Of a DNA stretch of 64,000 bases, positions 39,566-48,209 are shown piece by piece (positions within the stretch are counted from its first letter, which is position 1; every line of letters begins with the position of its first letter). This DNA is from Kribbella sandramycini (GTDB taxonomy: Bacteria > Actinomycetota > Actinomycetes > Propionibacteriales > Kribbellaceae): contig NZ_JABJRC010000007.1 in NCBI RefSeq assembly GCF_013131805.1, positions 124,001 to 188,000 on the forward strand, written 5' to 3'. The translations under genes were made by a program, and so were the position numbers. The notes under the pieces were generated by a model. That model did not search any database. It was not told the origin of the DNA and worked only from the letters and a program-made list of their open reading frames with translations.

Positions 39566-40527
39566 CAGCTCCTGAAGTGGGCGTGGCCGGTCGCGGCGGC
39601 GTACGGCGCGCCGTCGACGGTGACGGTACCGGCCGGACGATCCTCATTGCCTTCGGCAACCGAACCGATGACGGTCCAGCCCTCCGGGACGTCGGCCGGC
39701 TCGAACGTGCCGACCAGCGCGTGGTCCTCACCGCCGGTCAGCACGAAACTCATCGCATCGACGCCGGTCGCGGCCGCCACCGCCTGCAGCGGCTCCGGCA
39801 CCACCAGCGCCGACGTGTGCACGTCGATGACCACCTGACTCGCGACCGCGAGATGCCCAAGGTCGGACAGCAGCCCGTCGCTGACGTCACACATCGACGA
39901 TGCGCCCGCGATCGCCGCGCGCGGCCCCTCGGCGTACGGCGGTTGCGGACGCCGATGCGCGTCGACAACCGTCCGCGGCGACCGGAAACCCCGTGTCAGC
40001 ACGGTGTAACCCGCTTCGGCCCACCCGAGCCGACCTGCCACGGCCACCTCGTCACCGGGCCGTGCGCCGGAGCGCAGTACGGCCGAGCGCCCCTCCAGCG
40101 AGCCGAACGCCGTCACCGCGATGACGATCTTCTCCGACTGGACCGTGTCACCGCCGACGATCGCCGCGCCGACCAGCTCACACTCGTCTGCGAGCCCTTG
40201 GTACAGCTCCTGCACCCACGAGACCGCCAGCTCCGCCGGACCGCCGAACCCGATCACCAGCGAGGTCGGCCGCGCCCCCATCGCCGCGACATCGGCCAAG
40301 TTCTGCGCGGCGGCCTTACGACCCACGTCGTACGCCGACGACCAGTCCTGGCGGAAGTGGCGGCCCTCCACCAGCAGGTCGGTCGTGATCACCATCCGGC
40401 CGTCGGGCACCGCGACGACGGCGGCGTCGTCACCCGGCCCGACCAAGACGTCCGCACTGGCGGCAAGCGGCTTGGTGACGGCCTCGATCAGGCCGAACTC
40501 ACCCGTGCTCCCCAACGTCTCTGTCAC
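39565..40527 (-). CDS. thiL: Thiamine-monophosphate kinase
   Basis: Converts thiamine phosphate to thiamine diphosphate. I start at GTG 40527 (MTETLGSTGEFGLIEAV), 320 residues, matching the usual N-terminal length; an ATG at 40545 is in frame but has GGGAGG downstream, not upstream. PurM-like fold features: VGPGDDAAVV, TTDLLVEGRHF, AIVGGDTVQS, CDVSDGLLSDLGHLA and LTGGEDHALVGTF. The stop codon's last base is the end of the 25-bp inverted repeat. Confidence 0.94.
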   Translation of the reverse strand: MTETLGSTGEFGLIEAVTKPLAASADVLVGPGDDAAVVAVPDGRMVITTDLLVEGRHFRQDWSSAYDVGRKAAAQNLADVAAMGARPTSLVIGFGGPAELAVSWVQELYQGLADECELVGAAIVGGDTVQSEKIVIAVTAFGSLEGRSAVLRSGARPGDEVAVAGRLGWAEAGYTVLTRGFRSPRTVVDAHRRPQPPYAEGPRAAIAGASSMCDVSDGLLSDLGHLAVASQVVIDVHTSALVVPEPLQAVAAATGVDAMSFVLTGGEDHALVGTFEPADVPEGWTVIGSVAEGNEDRPAGTVTVDGAPYAAATGHAHFRS

Positions 40528-40658
40528 GTCAACAAGACCTCCCATGTACCCGAACGGAGTCTAGGCGGTACCGTGACACGGCAACGAAGAGTACGCCCGG
40601 CCGGCGTGCAGTACCGTGGCCGGTGCCCCCAGCTGAGGACGACTGAGTGGAGAACGAC

Positions 40659-40895
40659 GTGGTGGTCCAGGCCTACATCCTGATCCAGACCGAGGTCGGC
40701 AAAGCAGCCGATGTCGCAGCCCAGATCGCCGAGGTCCAGGGCGTCACCCTGGCCGAGGACGTCACCGGCCCGTACGACGTGATCGTCCGCGCGGAGGCCC
40801 GTAACGTCGACGAGCTCGGCAAGCTGGTGGTCGCCAAGGTGCAGAACGTGCCGGGGATCACCCGCACGCTGACCTGCCCGGTCGTCCACATCTGA
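40659..40895 (+). CDS. Lrp/AsnC ligand-binding (RAM) domain protein
   Basis: A stand-alone RAM domain of 78 residues without a DNA-binding part. GTG 40659, with GGAG six bases upstream, yields MVVQAYILIQTEVGKAADVA...GPYDVIVRAEARNVDELGKLVV; a GTG at 40647 is another possible start. This single-domain protein is conserved near thiL in actinobacteria and may sense amino acids or modulate other Lrp proteins. Its role is not established. Confidence 0.85.
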   Translation: MVVQAYILIQTEVGKAADVAAQIAEVQGVTLAEDVTGPYDVIVRAEARNVDELGKLVVAKVQNVPGITRTLTCPVVHI

Positions 40896-40916
40896 CCCGA
40901 GGTTCCGCTCCCCCGC

Positions 40917-41372
40917 ATGCCCAAGCTCTTCCCCGCTGCACTCGGCCTGCTCCTGCTGGCCGGGTGCAGCACAGGGCCCGCGCCCGTGCCCGTCCCGTCG
41001 CCCGGCCCCGAGATCGCGGCCGCCTGCACGACGCTGGTGCAGGCGATGCCGGCGAAGGTCCTGGACGAGCAGCGCCGCGCCACCGAACCGGTCAGCCCGC
41101 TGACGACGGCGTACGGCGATCCGGCGATCGAGGTGACCTGCGGCGTCGCCCAGCCGGCCGAGATGGCCGACGCGCAGTCGCAGTGTTTCGAGGTGAACGG
41201 CGTCGGCTGGTTCGCCAAGCAGGTCGGGAACGGCTTCATCTTCACCACGATCGGCCGCAAGCTCAACCTCGAAATCGCCGTCCCGAACCGCTACGCCCCC
41301 GAGGCCAACGCGCTGACCGACGTCTCGGACGTCATCCAGCAGCACAACACGATCGTCTTCCCCTGCACGTAA
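40917..41372 (+). CDS. DUF3515 lipoprotein
   Basis: A 151-residue secreted protein: signal peptide MPKLFPAALGLLLLAGC with lipobox LAGC, then a Pro-rich linker (APVPVPSPGP) and the DUF3515 domain, containing CTTLVQAMPAKV, EVTCGVAQP, CFEVNGVGWF and VFPCT (four cysteines likely forming disulfides). DUF3515 genes lie beside ddl and thiL in many actinobacteria. Function unknown. Confidence 0.87.
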   Translation: MPKLFPAALGLLLLAGCSTGPAPVPVPSPGPEIAAACTTLVQAMPAKVLDEQRRATEPVSPLTTAYGDPAIEVTCGVAQPAEMADAQSQCFEVNGVGWFAKQVGNGFIFTTIGRKLNLEIAVPNRYAPEANALTDVSDVIQQHNTIVFPCT

Positions 41373-41429
41373 GGGCAGCTTCCGGCCAACCGCGCCGCGT
41401 GCGCCCTGTCTACCTTCTACCCTGCCGAC

Positions 41430-42101
41430 ATGAGGGGGAAGGGCGCCGCCGTGCTCGTCACCGGCTGCGCGGTGGCCGCGATCGTCATCCTGGCCGCCTC
41501 CAGCGGTTCGGTCGATCCGCTCGACGAGCGTCCGCCGCGCCCGCCGCTGCCGACGCGGACGCCGCTCGACCGCGGCACCCCACCGCCGCGCGAAACCGCG
41601 GCCGCGCTGCCGGAGTGGTTCAACCTGGTCATCACCGTCGGGCTGGTGATGATCGCCGTCCTGTTCGGCCTGCTGCTCGTCTGGGCCCTGTACGCCGGGC
41701 TGCGCCGTCGCCGCGACACGGCCAAGGTCGCCGAGGTCGAGCGGGTCCGCGCCGAGCGCCTCGCCGCAGCAGTCGAGACCGGCCTGACGCGAGTCGAGAG
41801 CGGCACACCGGACGATGCCGTGATCGCCTGCTGGGTCGCCCTCGAACAAGCGGCCGCGGCGGTCGAGCTCGACCGGCGGCCCGCCGAGACCCCGGCCGAG
41901 TTCACCACCCGCGTCTTCAGCACCGTCGACGTCTCGCACGACGATCTCGACACCCTGGCCGCGCTCTACCGCGAGGCGCGCTACTCGACGCACCCGAGTT
42001 CGGAGGCGTCCCGCGTTGCCGCTCGGGAAGCCCTGCAGCGCCTGCAACAGGCGCTGCGCGCAGTCAGCGCAGGCCGGTTCGCCGGGTGGTCGCGAGCGTG
42101 A
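41430..42101 (+). CDS. DUF4129 membrane protein
   Basis: A 223-residue membrane protein: helix near 7-25, a Pro/Arg-rich external linker (about 30-58), a second helix (about 64-92), then a cytoplasmic DUF4129 domain (CWVALEQAAAAVELDRRPAETPAEFTTRVF, ALYREARYSTHPSSEA). DUF4129 often accompanies transglutaminase and MoxR genes, none of which is here. The 3' end overlaps convergent ddl by 38 nt. Confidence 0.78.
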   Translation: MRGKGAAVLVTGCAVAAIVILAASSGSVDPLDERPPRPPLPTRTPLDRGTPPPRETAAALPEWFNLVITVGLVMIAVLFGLLLVWALYAGLRRRRDTAKVAEVERVRAERLAAAVETGLTRVESGTPDDAVIACWVALEQAAAAVELDRRPAETPAEFTTRVFSTVDVSHDDLDTLAALYREARYSTHPSSEASRVAAREALQRLQQALRAVSAGRFAGWSRA

Positions 42102-43176
42102 TCAGCCGGTCCACCAGCGCGGGGTAGTCCAGCCCGGACGCCGCCCAGAGCAGCGGGAACATGCTCTTCGGCGTGAACCCCGGCATGGTGTTGATCTCGT
42201 TCACGACCACACGGCCGTCGGGCTCCACGAAGAAGTCGACCCGGGCCAGCCCTTCACCCTCGATCGCCGCGAACGCCGTCAGCGCCTGCGCCCGGATCGT
42301 CGCCGCGAGCTCCGCGGGCAGGTCGGCCGGGATCGACAGCGCCGCGAAGTCGTCCCCCTCGGGCAGGTACTTGGTCTCGAAGTCGTAGAACTCGTGCCCG
42401 CCGCCGGAGACCGTGATCTCACCGCAGATACTCGCCTCGGGCCCGGCCGGCCCGTCGAGGACCGCGACCTCGATCTCCCGCGGGCTCCGGGCCGCCGCCT
42501 CGACGAGCACCTTCGGATCGTGGGCCTGCGCGGCCGCGACGGCGTCGGCCAGCTCATCGGCCGAGTTCACCTTGCTGATCCCGAGACTCGACCCGCCGCG
42601 GGCGGGTTTCACGAACACCGGGTAGCCGAGCGCGGCGACGGCGTCCCGGCTCGCCTGCGGGTCGCGCGTCCAGTCCCGATCGCGGATCACGACGTACGGC
42701 GTGATCGCCAGCCCGGCGGCCTGCAGCACGACCTTCATGAAGTGCTTGTCCATCCCGACCGCGCTGGCCAGGACGCCGGAGCCGACGTACCGGATGTCGG
42801 ACATCTCCAGCAGCCCCTGGATCGTGCCGTCCTCACCCCACGGGCCGTGCAGCAGCGGGAAGACGACGTCGACCTCGCCCAGGGTGTTCGGCACCGAGCC
42901 CGGGTCGTTGACCACGAGCTCGCGGTTCGCGCCGAACAGCACCGGGAGCGCGGTGACGTCGACCTCCGGCAGCTTGCCGTCGGTGATCGACAGCCGGTCC
43001 GGGTCGCCGCTCTCCAGCACCCAGTGGCCGCTGGTGCTGATCCCGATCGGGATCACGTCGTACTTGTCCCGGTCGATCGCCTGCAGGACGTTCGCGGCGG
43101 TCACACAGGAGATCGCGTGCTCACTCGACCGGCCGCCGAAGACGACCGCGACCCGGGGTTTGCGCTGTTCGTTCAC
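42064..43176 (-). CDS. ddl: D-alanine--D-alanine ligase
   Basis: ATP-grasp ligase making D-Ala-D-Ala for peptidoglycan. The 370-residue protein shows RVAVVFGGRSSEHAISC, LHGPWGEDGTIQGLLE, VFVKPARGGSSLGISKV, EFYDFETKYL and the metal/substrate end VDFFVEPDGRVVVNEINTMPGFTP. In the Streptomyces-type order it is preceded by gpsA; here 11 kb of accessory genes separates them. Confidence 0.95.
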   Translation of the reverse strand: MNEQRKPRVAVVFGGRSSEHAISCVTAANVLQAIDRDKYDVIPIGISTSGHWVLESGDPDRLSITDGKLPEVDVTALPVLFGANRELVVNDPGSVPNTLGEVDVVFPLLHGPWGEDGTIQGLLEMSDIRYVGSGVLASAVGMDKHFMKVVLQAAGLAITPYVVIRDRDWTRDPQASRDAVAALGYPVFVKPARGGSSLGISKVNSADELADAVAAAQAHDPKVLVEAAARSPREIEVAVLDGPAGPEASICGEITVSGGGHEFYDFETKYLPEGDDFAALSIPADLPAELAATIRAQALTAFAAIEGEGLARVDFFVEPDGRVVVNEINTMPGFTPKSMFPLLWAASGLDYPALVDRLITLATTRRTGLR

Positions 43177-43192
43177 CCGCTCGACTGTAGCT

Positions 43193-44401
43193 TCACTCCC
43201 AGGTGACCGGCAGGGCGGTGACGCCGTACACCAGGCTGTTGTTCTTGAACCGGATCTCCTCGAAGGGGACGGCCAGGCGCAGCGTCGGGATCCGGGTGTA
43301 GAGCCGACTGAAGACCTCCTGGAGCTCGACCCGGGCGAGTTGCTGACCGATGCATTGGTGCGGGCCGAAGCCGAAGGCGATGTGGGCCGCGCCCGTCCGC
43401 TCCAGATCCAGCTCGTCGGGGTTCTCGAACACCGACTCGTCCCGGTTGGCCGCCGACAGCGCCGCGATCAGGTAGTCACCGGCCTCGATCGATGCCGGCC
43501 CGGCCTCCAGGTCGTCGAGAACGTGCCGGAACAGACCGAACTGGACGACGGACAGATAGCGCAACAGCTCCTCGACCGCGGACGCCGCGAGCTCGGGCCG
43601 GTCGCGCAGCGCCGCGAGCTGGCCGGGCTCACGGAGCAGCGCAAGCGTGCTGAGCGCGATCATGTTCGCGGTCGTCTCGTGTCCGGCGATCAACAGCGTG
43701 AACCCGATCGAGACCAGCTCCTCGATCGTGACGTTCTCGCGCAACTCCTCGCCGCGGGTGATCACCCGCGACAGCAGATCGTCCTCGCGCTTGGCCTGCT
43801 TGGCCATCACCAGCCCGGCGATGTACTCGGTCAGCTCCCCCGAGACCTTCTCCATCACCGCGGGATCGGTGTCGATCGCGACCAGCACGGCGCCGCGCTC
43901 CTGGAAGACCGCGCGATCGGCGTACGGGACGCCGAGCAGTTCGCAGATCACCAGCGACGGGATCGGCAGCGCGAACATCTCGACCAGGTCGACCGGTCCG
44001 CCGGCGGCGAGCATCGCGTCGATGTGCTCGTCGACCAGCTTCGCGATCCGCGGCCGCATCGCCTCCATCCGCTTCACCGCGAACTCGGTCGCCAGCAGCC
44101 GCCGCAACCTCCGGTGCGCCGGCCCGTCGACCTGCAGGATCGATCCTGTCTCGGCCACCCGCTCCAGGTCGGCGTCCACCACGACGTGATCGGACGGCGC
44201 GAGCCGCGAGCTGAGCCGGCCGTCGCGCAGCACGGTCTTGACGTCGTCGTACCGGCTGATCACCCAGGCGTCGACGCCGACCGGCGTGGAGACCTTCGAG
44301 GGCGCCACCCGCTCGCGGAGCTCGGTGTAGCCGGTGGCCGGGGCGAACGGGCAGCCGGTCGGCCGCTCCGTCGGGAAGGCGGGTCTCGGGGTGTCGGTCA
44401 T
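43193..44401 (-). CDS. Cytochrome P450
   Basis: A 402-residue bacterial class I P450. Features: LLIAGHETTANM (I helix, proton-relay Thr), EELLRY (K helix ExxR), and the haem loop FGFGPHQCIGQQLARVEL with axial Cys near residue 350. N-terminal region is soluble. It resembles CYP105/CYP107-type oxidases of secondary metabolism, but substrate is not evident and no ferredoxin gene lies beside it. It is divergent from a TetR gene with dyads between, so TetR control is likely. Confidence 0.92.
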   Translation of the reverse strand: MTDTPRPAFPTERPTGCPFAPATGYTELRERVAPSKVSTPVGVDAWVISRYDDVKTVLRDGRLSSRLAPSDHVVVDADLERVAETGSILQVDGPAHRRLRRLLATEFAVKRMEAMRPRIAKLVDEHIDAMLAAGGPVDLVEMFALPIPSLVICELLGVPYADRAVFQERGAVLVAIDTDPAVMEKVSGELTEYIAGLVMAKQAKREDDLLSRVITRGEELRENVTIEELVSIGFTLLIAGHETTANMIALSTLALLREPGQLAALRDRPELAASAVEELLRYLSVVQFGLFRHVLDDLEAGPASIEAGDYLIAALSAANRDESVFENPDELDLERTGAAHIAFGFGPHQCIGQQLARVELQEVFSRLYTRIPTLRLAVPFEEIRFKNNSLVYGVTALPVTWE

Positions 44402-44421
44402 CCGCGCTGCCTCTCAGTCGA

Positions 44422-44472
44422 ATATGGAAGTGACTACCATATGACTGCAGTTGCTGTTCAGCAGTAACTACC
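44422..44472. promoter_or_regulatory. Dyads and direct repeats between P450 and tetR
   Basis: ATATGG-N9-CCATAT (44422-44442) and TGCTG-TT-CAGCA (44452-44463) are inverted repeats; AGTGACTACC (44429) and AGTAACTACC (44463) are direct repeats 34 nt apart. Probable binding region of the TetR regulator. Confidence 0.5.
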
Positions 44473-44511
44473 GGAGAGTCGCGACCCGGTACTCTGCCCG
44501 CGGAGGTGGCT

Positions 44512-45141
44512 ATGGGACTGCGTGAGCTGAAGCGGGAGCGCACCCGCCGGTTGATCGCGGACAAGGCGTTCGAGCTGTTCACCGATCACGGCTTCGGCCG
44601 GACGACGGTCGAGCAGATCGCCGCCGCCGCGGAGGTCGGCCCGAGCACGCTCTACCGCTACTTCCCGACCAAGGAGACGCTCGTCCTCGAGTTCGTCGAG
44701 GACTGCCTGATGGGCGCCGTCGCCTGGTTCCGCGAGCAGCCCGAGGGCGAGCTGCCCGACGCGCTCCAGGCCGTCATCGAGCGCGTGCTGGCCGAGCTCG
44801 AACGCAACCCCGACCGAGTCCGCGCCGTCTTCGAGCTGGCCGAACAGACGCCGTCCGTCAGCGCCCACCTGAGCGAGCTGATCTGGAGCTTCCGCAACAA
44901 ACTCGCCGACGAACTCGTCCGCCGCCTCACCGGCCTCGACCCCCAGTGCGCCGAGTTCACCGCCGCACTCTCGGCCGGCACGGTGATGAACATCATCGAA
45001 ACCGTCGTCCGCATGTGGGTCGACGACCCGGCCGGGACCGAGCCTCTCGAACTGGCCTGCCAGGCAATGAGCCTGCTGCGCGGCGGCGGCATCCCGATGC
45101 CGTCGGTGGGCTCGGGCGACAATGCTCCGTATGGCCCCTGA
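44512..45141 (+). CDS. TetR-family regulator
   Basis: ATG 44512, with GGAGG five bases upstream, encodes 209 residues. HTH: RRLIADKAFELFTDHGFGRTTVEQIAAAAEVGPSTLYRYFPTKETLV (about 10-55). The C-terminal domain is helical and of the MftR/TetR_C_17-like type. Divergent from P450 and overlapping the PLP lyase by 20 nt, it likely regulates these genes. The ligand is unknown. Confidence 0.87.
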   Translation: MGLRELKRERTRRLIADKAFELFTDHGFGRTTVEQIAAAAEVGPSTLYRYFPTKETLVLEFVEDCLMGAVAWFREQPEGELPDALQAVIERVLAELERNPDRVRAVFELAEQTPSVSAHLSELIWSFRNKLADELVRRLTGLDPQCAEFTAALSAGTVMNIIETVVRMWVDDPAGTEPLELACQAMSLLRGGGIPMPSVGSGDNAPYGP

Positions 45142-46243
45142 ACTCGATCCGTCCACTGTTGTTGTCCACGCCGGTCGGCCGGAGCGGGTGCCGAACGCGC
45201 CGGTCAGTGATTCGCCGGTGTTCAGCGCGACGTACGTGGCTGGTGGCGATCGGGGGTACGGGCGGTTCGGGAACGATGCGTGGACGGCGTTCGAGGAGAC
45301 GTTGGGGGCGCTTGAGGGCGGGCGTGGGCTGACGTTCGCGTCGGGGATGGCGGCGGTTGCGGCTGTTTGCGATCTGGTACCGGTGGGCGGCCGGGTGGTT
45401 GCGCCGATCCATGCGTACTCCGGTGTGCTCGCGCTGCTCGACCAGCAGGCGGCGACCGGGCGCGTCGTCGTCGAGCGGGTCGATATCGCGGATACCGCGG
45501 CCGTCGCGCAAGCCGTCGCCGGGGCGAATCTGTTGTGGGTCGAGTCGCCGACGAACCCGGCGATGGAGGTTGCCGATCTGCCGGCGATCGCGGCCGCTGG
45601 GCGGGCGGCCGGAGCGACCGTGGTCGTCGACAACACGTTCGCCACTCCCCTGTTGCAGCAGCCGCTGCGGATGGGCGCGGACATCGTGATGCACTCGGCG
45701 ACCAAGTTCATCTCCGGGCATTCGGACGTCGTCCTCGGCGCGGTCCTCACCGCGGACGACGAGCTGTGGTCGGCGCTCGAGCTGCGGCGCCGCAGCCTCG
45801 GCGCGATTCCCGGCCCGATGGAGGCCTGGCTCGGGCTCCGCGGGCTGCGCACACTGGCGCTGCGGCTGGAGCGCGCCCAGGCCAACGCGGCCTTCTTGGC
45901 CGAGCGTCTGCTCGCCCATCCGCGGGTCAGCCGCGTCCGCTACCCGGGTCTGCCCGATGACCCGGGCCACGCCCGCGCGAAGGCGCAGATGTCCGGTTTC
46001 GGCGCGATCCTGTCGTTCGAGCTCGGCGGGGACGCCGAGTACGCGCAGCGGGTCTGTGAAAGCACCGAGCTGTGGGTGCACGCGACCAGCCTGGGCGGCG
46101 TCGAGTCGCTGCTGGAGCGACGCCGCCGCTGGCCGATCGAGGTGCCGACGATCCCGGACGACCTGATCCGGCTGTCGGTCGGGATCGAGCACCCGGTCGA
46201 CCTGTGGGCCGATCTGGAGCAGGCGCTCAGGACCGCTGTTTGA
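45122..46243 (+). CDS. Cys/Met-metabolism PLP enzyme (cystathionine gamma-lyase/synthase type)
   Basis: A 373-residue trans-sulfuration-family enzyme. PLP phosphate site ASGMAAV, active-site VDNTFATPLLQQPLRMGADIVMHSATKFISGHSD with Schiff-base K195. Members make or cleave cystathionine, homocysteine or methionine. The start overlaps the tetR 3' end by 20 nt. The specific reaction cannot be told from sequence; the gene lacks other methionine genes nearby. Confidence 0.85.
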   Translation: MLRMAPELDPSTVVVHAGRPERVPNAPVSDSPVFSATYVAGGDRGYGRFGNDAWTAFEETLGALEGGRGLTFASGMAAVAAVCDLVPVGGRVVAPIHAYSGVLALLDQQAATGRVVVERVDIADTAAVAQAVAGANLLWVESPTNPAMEVADLPAIAAAGRAAGATVVVDNTFATPLLQQPLRMGADIVMHSATKFISGHSDVVLGAVLTADDELWSALELRRRSLGAIPGPMEAWLGLRGLRTLALRLERAQANAAFLAERLLAHPRVSRVRYPGLPDDPGHARAKAQMSGFGAILSFELGGDAEYAQRVCESTELWVHATSLGGVESLLERRRRWPIEVPTIPDDLIRLSVGIEHPVDLWADLEQALRTAV

Positions 46244-47393
46244 GGATGTTCCCGCCGAGGAACGTCAGCACGCAGAGCGCCAGCGGCAGGATGAACGCGA
46301 GGTTCAGCGGCATCCAGTGCGCGAGCCCGCCGATCAAGGCCGGCCCGGCGAGCAGACCGACGTACCCGAGGCCGACGACGCGGGCCATCAGCGCGCCGGC
46401 CGCCCGCGGGTCGAGGTTGCCGGCCGCGGTGAACAGCTGCGGGACGCCGCCGGCCAGGCCGAGGCCGAACAACGCCCAGCCGACCAGCGCGACCGGAACC
46501 CACGGGACCACGATGACGACGGTCAGACCGACCGCGGCCAGCGCGGCGCCGTACCGGACGATGGCGGCCGGGCCGACGACGGCCGCGACCCGGTCGGTGA
46601 GGAACCGACCGACGGTCATCGCGACCGCGAACGCGCCGTACGCGTAGGCCGCCGTACTCACCGAGGTGCCGAGGACGTCGCGGAAGTGCAGCGCGGCCCA
46701 GTCGTTCGCGACGCCCTCGGAGAGCATCAGCCCGAACGCGAGCCCGCCGAGCGCCCAGACCAGCTTCGCCGGCGGCTTGGCCCGCTCCTCCGGCGCCTCC
46801 TGCTCGGCGGCCGGCTCATCGGCCTCCAGCAAGAACCGCCCAGCCGCCAACGCGATCACGATGCACAGGACGCCGGCCGCGCTCAGCGTGCCCTGCGTCG
46901 GGACGTCGGCGCGCAGCGTGGCCGCGCCGATCAGCGCGGCGATCGCGCCGCCGATCGACCAGACCGCATGGAACGACGCCATGATCGGCCGCGGGTAACC
47001 GCGTTCGACGACGACGGCCTGGGCGTTCATGCCGACGTCGATCGAGCCGTTGCCGAAGCCGAGCGCGATCAGCGCGAGCCCGAGCGTCCACCAACTGTCG
47101 GCCAGGCCGGGTGCGAACAACGAGATACCGAGCAGGACGCCGGCCGCGGGCACGAGCCGGCGTTGGCCGATCCGGTCGACGAGCGGCCCGGCGACCTGCA
47201 TACCGATGAAGGCGGCGCCGCCGAGGACGAGCAGCAGCAGACCGAGCGTGCTGTGCGTGATCCCGGTGGCGTGCTCGATGCTGGGGATGTGGACGACCCA
47301 CATGCCGACGGCGAAGCCGTTCAGGCCGAAGTACAGCCAGGTGGCGACGCGGGCCGCGCGGGGCGGGGCGGTGGGCAGATCGATGGCGGTCAC
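46227..47393 (-). CDS. MFS transporter (YbjJ-like)
   Basis: GTG 47393 overlaps the DeoR stop by 4 nt; 388 residues with 12 predicted helices. It shares a characteristic pattern with the MFS protein at 48210-49385: GFGNGSIDVGMNAQAV versus GGTAGMADVAMNALGV, FHAVWSIGGAI versus LHGMWSVGALV, and EGVANDWAALHFRDVLG versus EGASLDWSAVYLRDILG. The two are paralogues on opposite sides of the DeoR gene. Substrate unknown. Confidence 0.85.
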   Translation of the reverse strand: MTAIDLPTAPPRAARVATWLYFGLNGFAVGMWVVHIPSIEHATGITHSTLGLLLLVLGGAAFIGMQVAGPLVDRIGQRRLVPAAGVLLGISLFAPGLADSWWTLGLALIALGFGNGSIDVGMNAQAVVVERGYPRPIMASFHAVWSIGGAIAALIGAATLRADVPTQGTLSAAGVLCIVIALAAGRFLLEADEPAAEQEAPEERAKPPAKLVWALGGLAFGLMLSEGVANDWAALHFRDVLGTSVSTAAYAYGAFAVAMTVGRFLTDRVAAVVGPAAIVRYGAALAAVGLTVVIVVPWVPVALVGWALFGLGLAGGVPQLFTAAGNLDPRAAGALMARVVGLGYVGLLAGPALIGGLAHWMPLNLAFILPLALCVLTFLGGNILKQRS

Positions 47394-48178
47394 GAAGGCT
47401 CCACAACTTCGACCAGCGTGCCGCGCTGCGCGAGCAACGTGCGCTGGTCCTCGGGGGCGGACGGGTCGGTGATGATCAGGTCGGGCCGGTCGACCGGGCA
47501 GACGTGGGCGAGCGCGGCGCGGTCCCACTTGGCGCCGTCGGCGAGCACGATCGAGCGGCTCGCGACGGCCATCGCGGTCTGTTTGACCTCGGCGTCCCCG
47601 AGGTCGAACGCGGTCAGCCCGGCGTCCAGGCTGAGCGCGCAGGGGCTGAGGACGGCGATGTCGAAGCGCAGGGCGCGCAGCGAGGCCACGGTCAGCGGGC
47701 CGACCAGCGACAGCTCGCCCTTGCGGGCCTCGCCGCCGGGCATCAGCAGCCGGACGCGCGGCGCGTCGGCCAGCTCATGTGCGACCTGCAGCGACAGCGG
47801 CATCACCGTCACCGCGCGCTGCTGCAGCAGCCGGGCGACTTCGAGCGCCGTCGTCCCGCTGTCCAGCACGATCGTCTGACCGTCCTCGACGTGCGCGACG
47901 GCGGCCCGCGCGATCGCCTGCTTGGCGGCGAGCGCGGCCTGGGCGCGCAGCGAGTACGGCGGCTCGACTCCGGACGGCATCGCGGGCACGGCGCCGCCGT
48001 GCACCCGCTTGAGGACGCCCTGCGCGGCCAGGAAGTCGAGGTCGCGGCGGATCGTCATATCCGACGACTCGGTCACCTCCACCAGCTCCTGGACAGTGAT
48101 TCGTTGTGCGCCCCGCAGTCGTTCTACGATCACTTGATGCCGTTCTGCACTTCTCACGTGCAAAAAACTACCATCCAT
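47390..48178 (-). CDS. DeoR/GlpR-family transcriptional regulator
   Basis: A 262-residue regulator with N-terminal DeoR HTH (AERHQVIVERLRGAQRITVQELVEVTESSDMTIRRDLDFLAAQGVLKRVHGGA) and a sugar-phosphate-sensing C-terminal domain (LDSGTTALEVARLL, LSLDAGLTAFDLGDAEVKQ). ATG 48178 or a GTG seven codons in are both possible starts. It is coupled to one MFS gene and divergent from another homologous one, so it probably controls both. Confidence 0.85.
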   Translation of the reverse strand: MDGSFLHVRSAERHQVIVERLRGAQRITVQELVEVTESSDMTIRRDLDFLAAQGVLKRVHGGAVPAMPSGVEPPYSLRAQAALAAKQAIARAAVAHVEDGQTIVLDSGTTALEVARLLQQRAVTVMPLSLQVAHELADAPRVRLLMPGGEARKGELSLVGPLTVASLRALRFDIAVLSPCALSLDAGLTAFDLGDAEVKQTAMAVASRSIVLADGAKWDRAALAHVCPVDRPDLIITDPSAPEDQRTLLAQRGTLVEVVEPS

Positions 48179-48209
48179 CTGATCGTTCGAACAGATTGAT
48201 TGTTTACTT

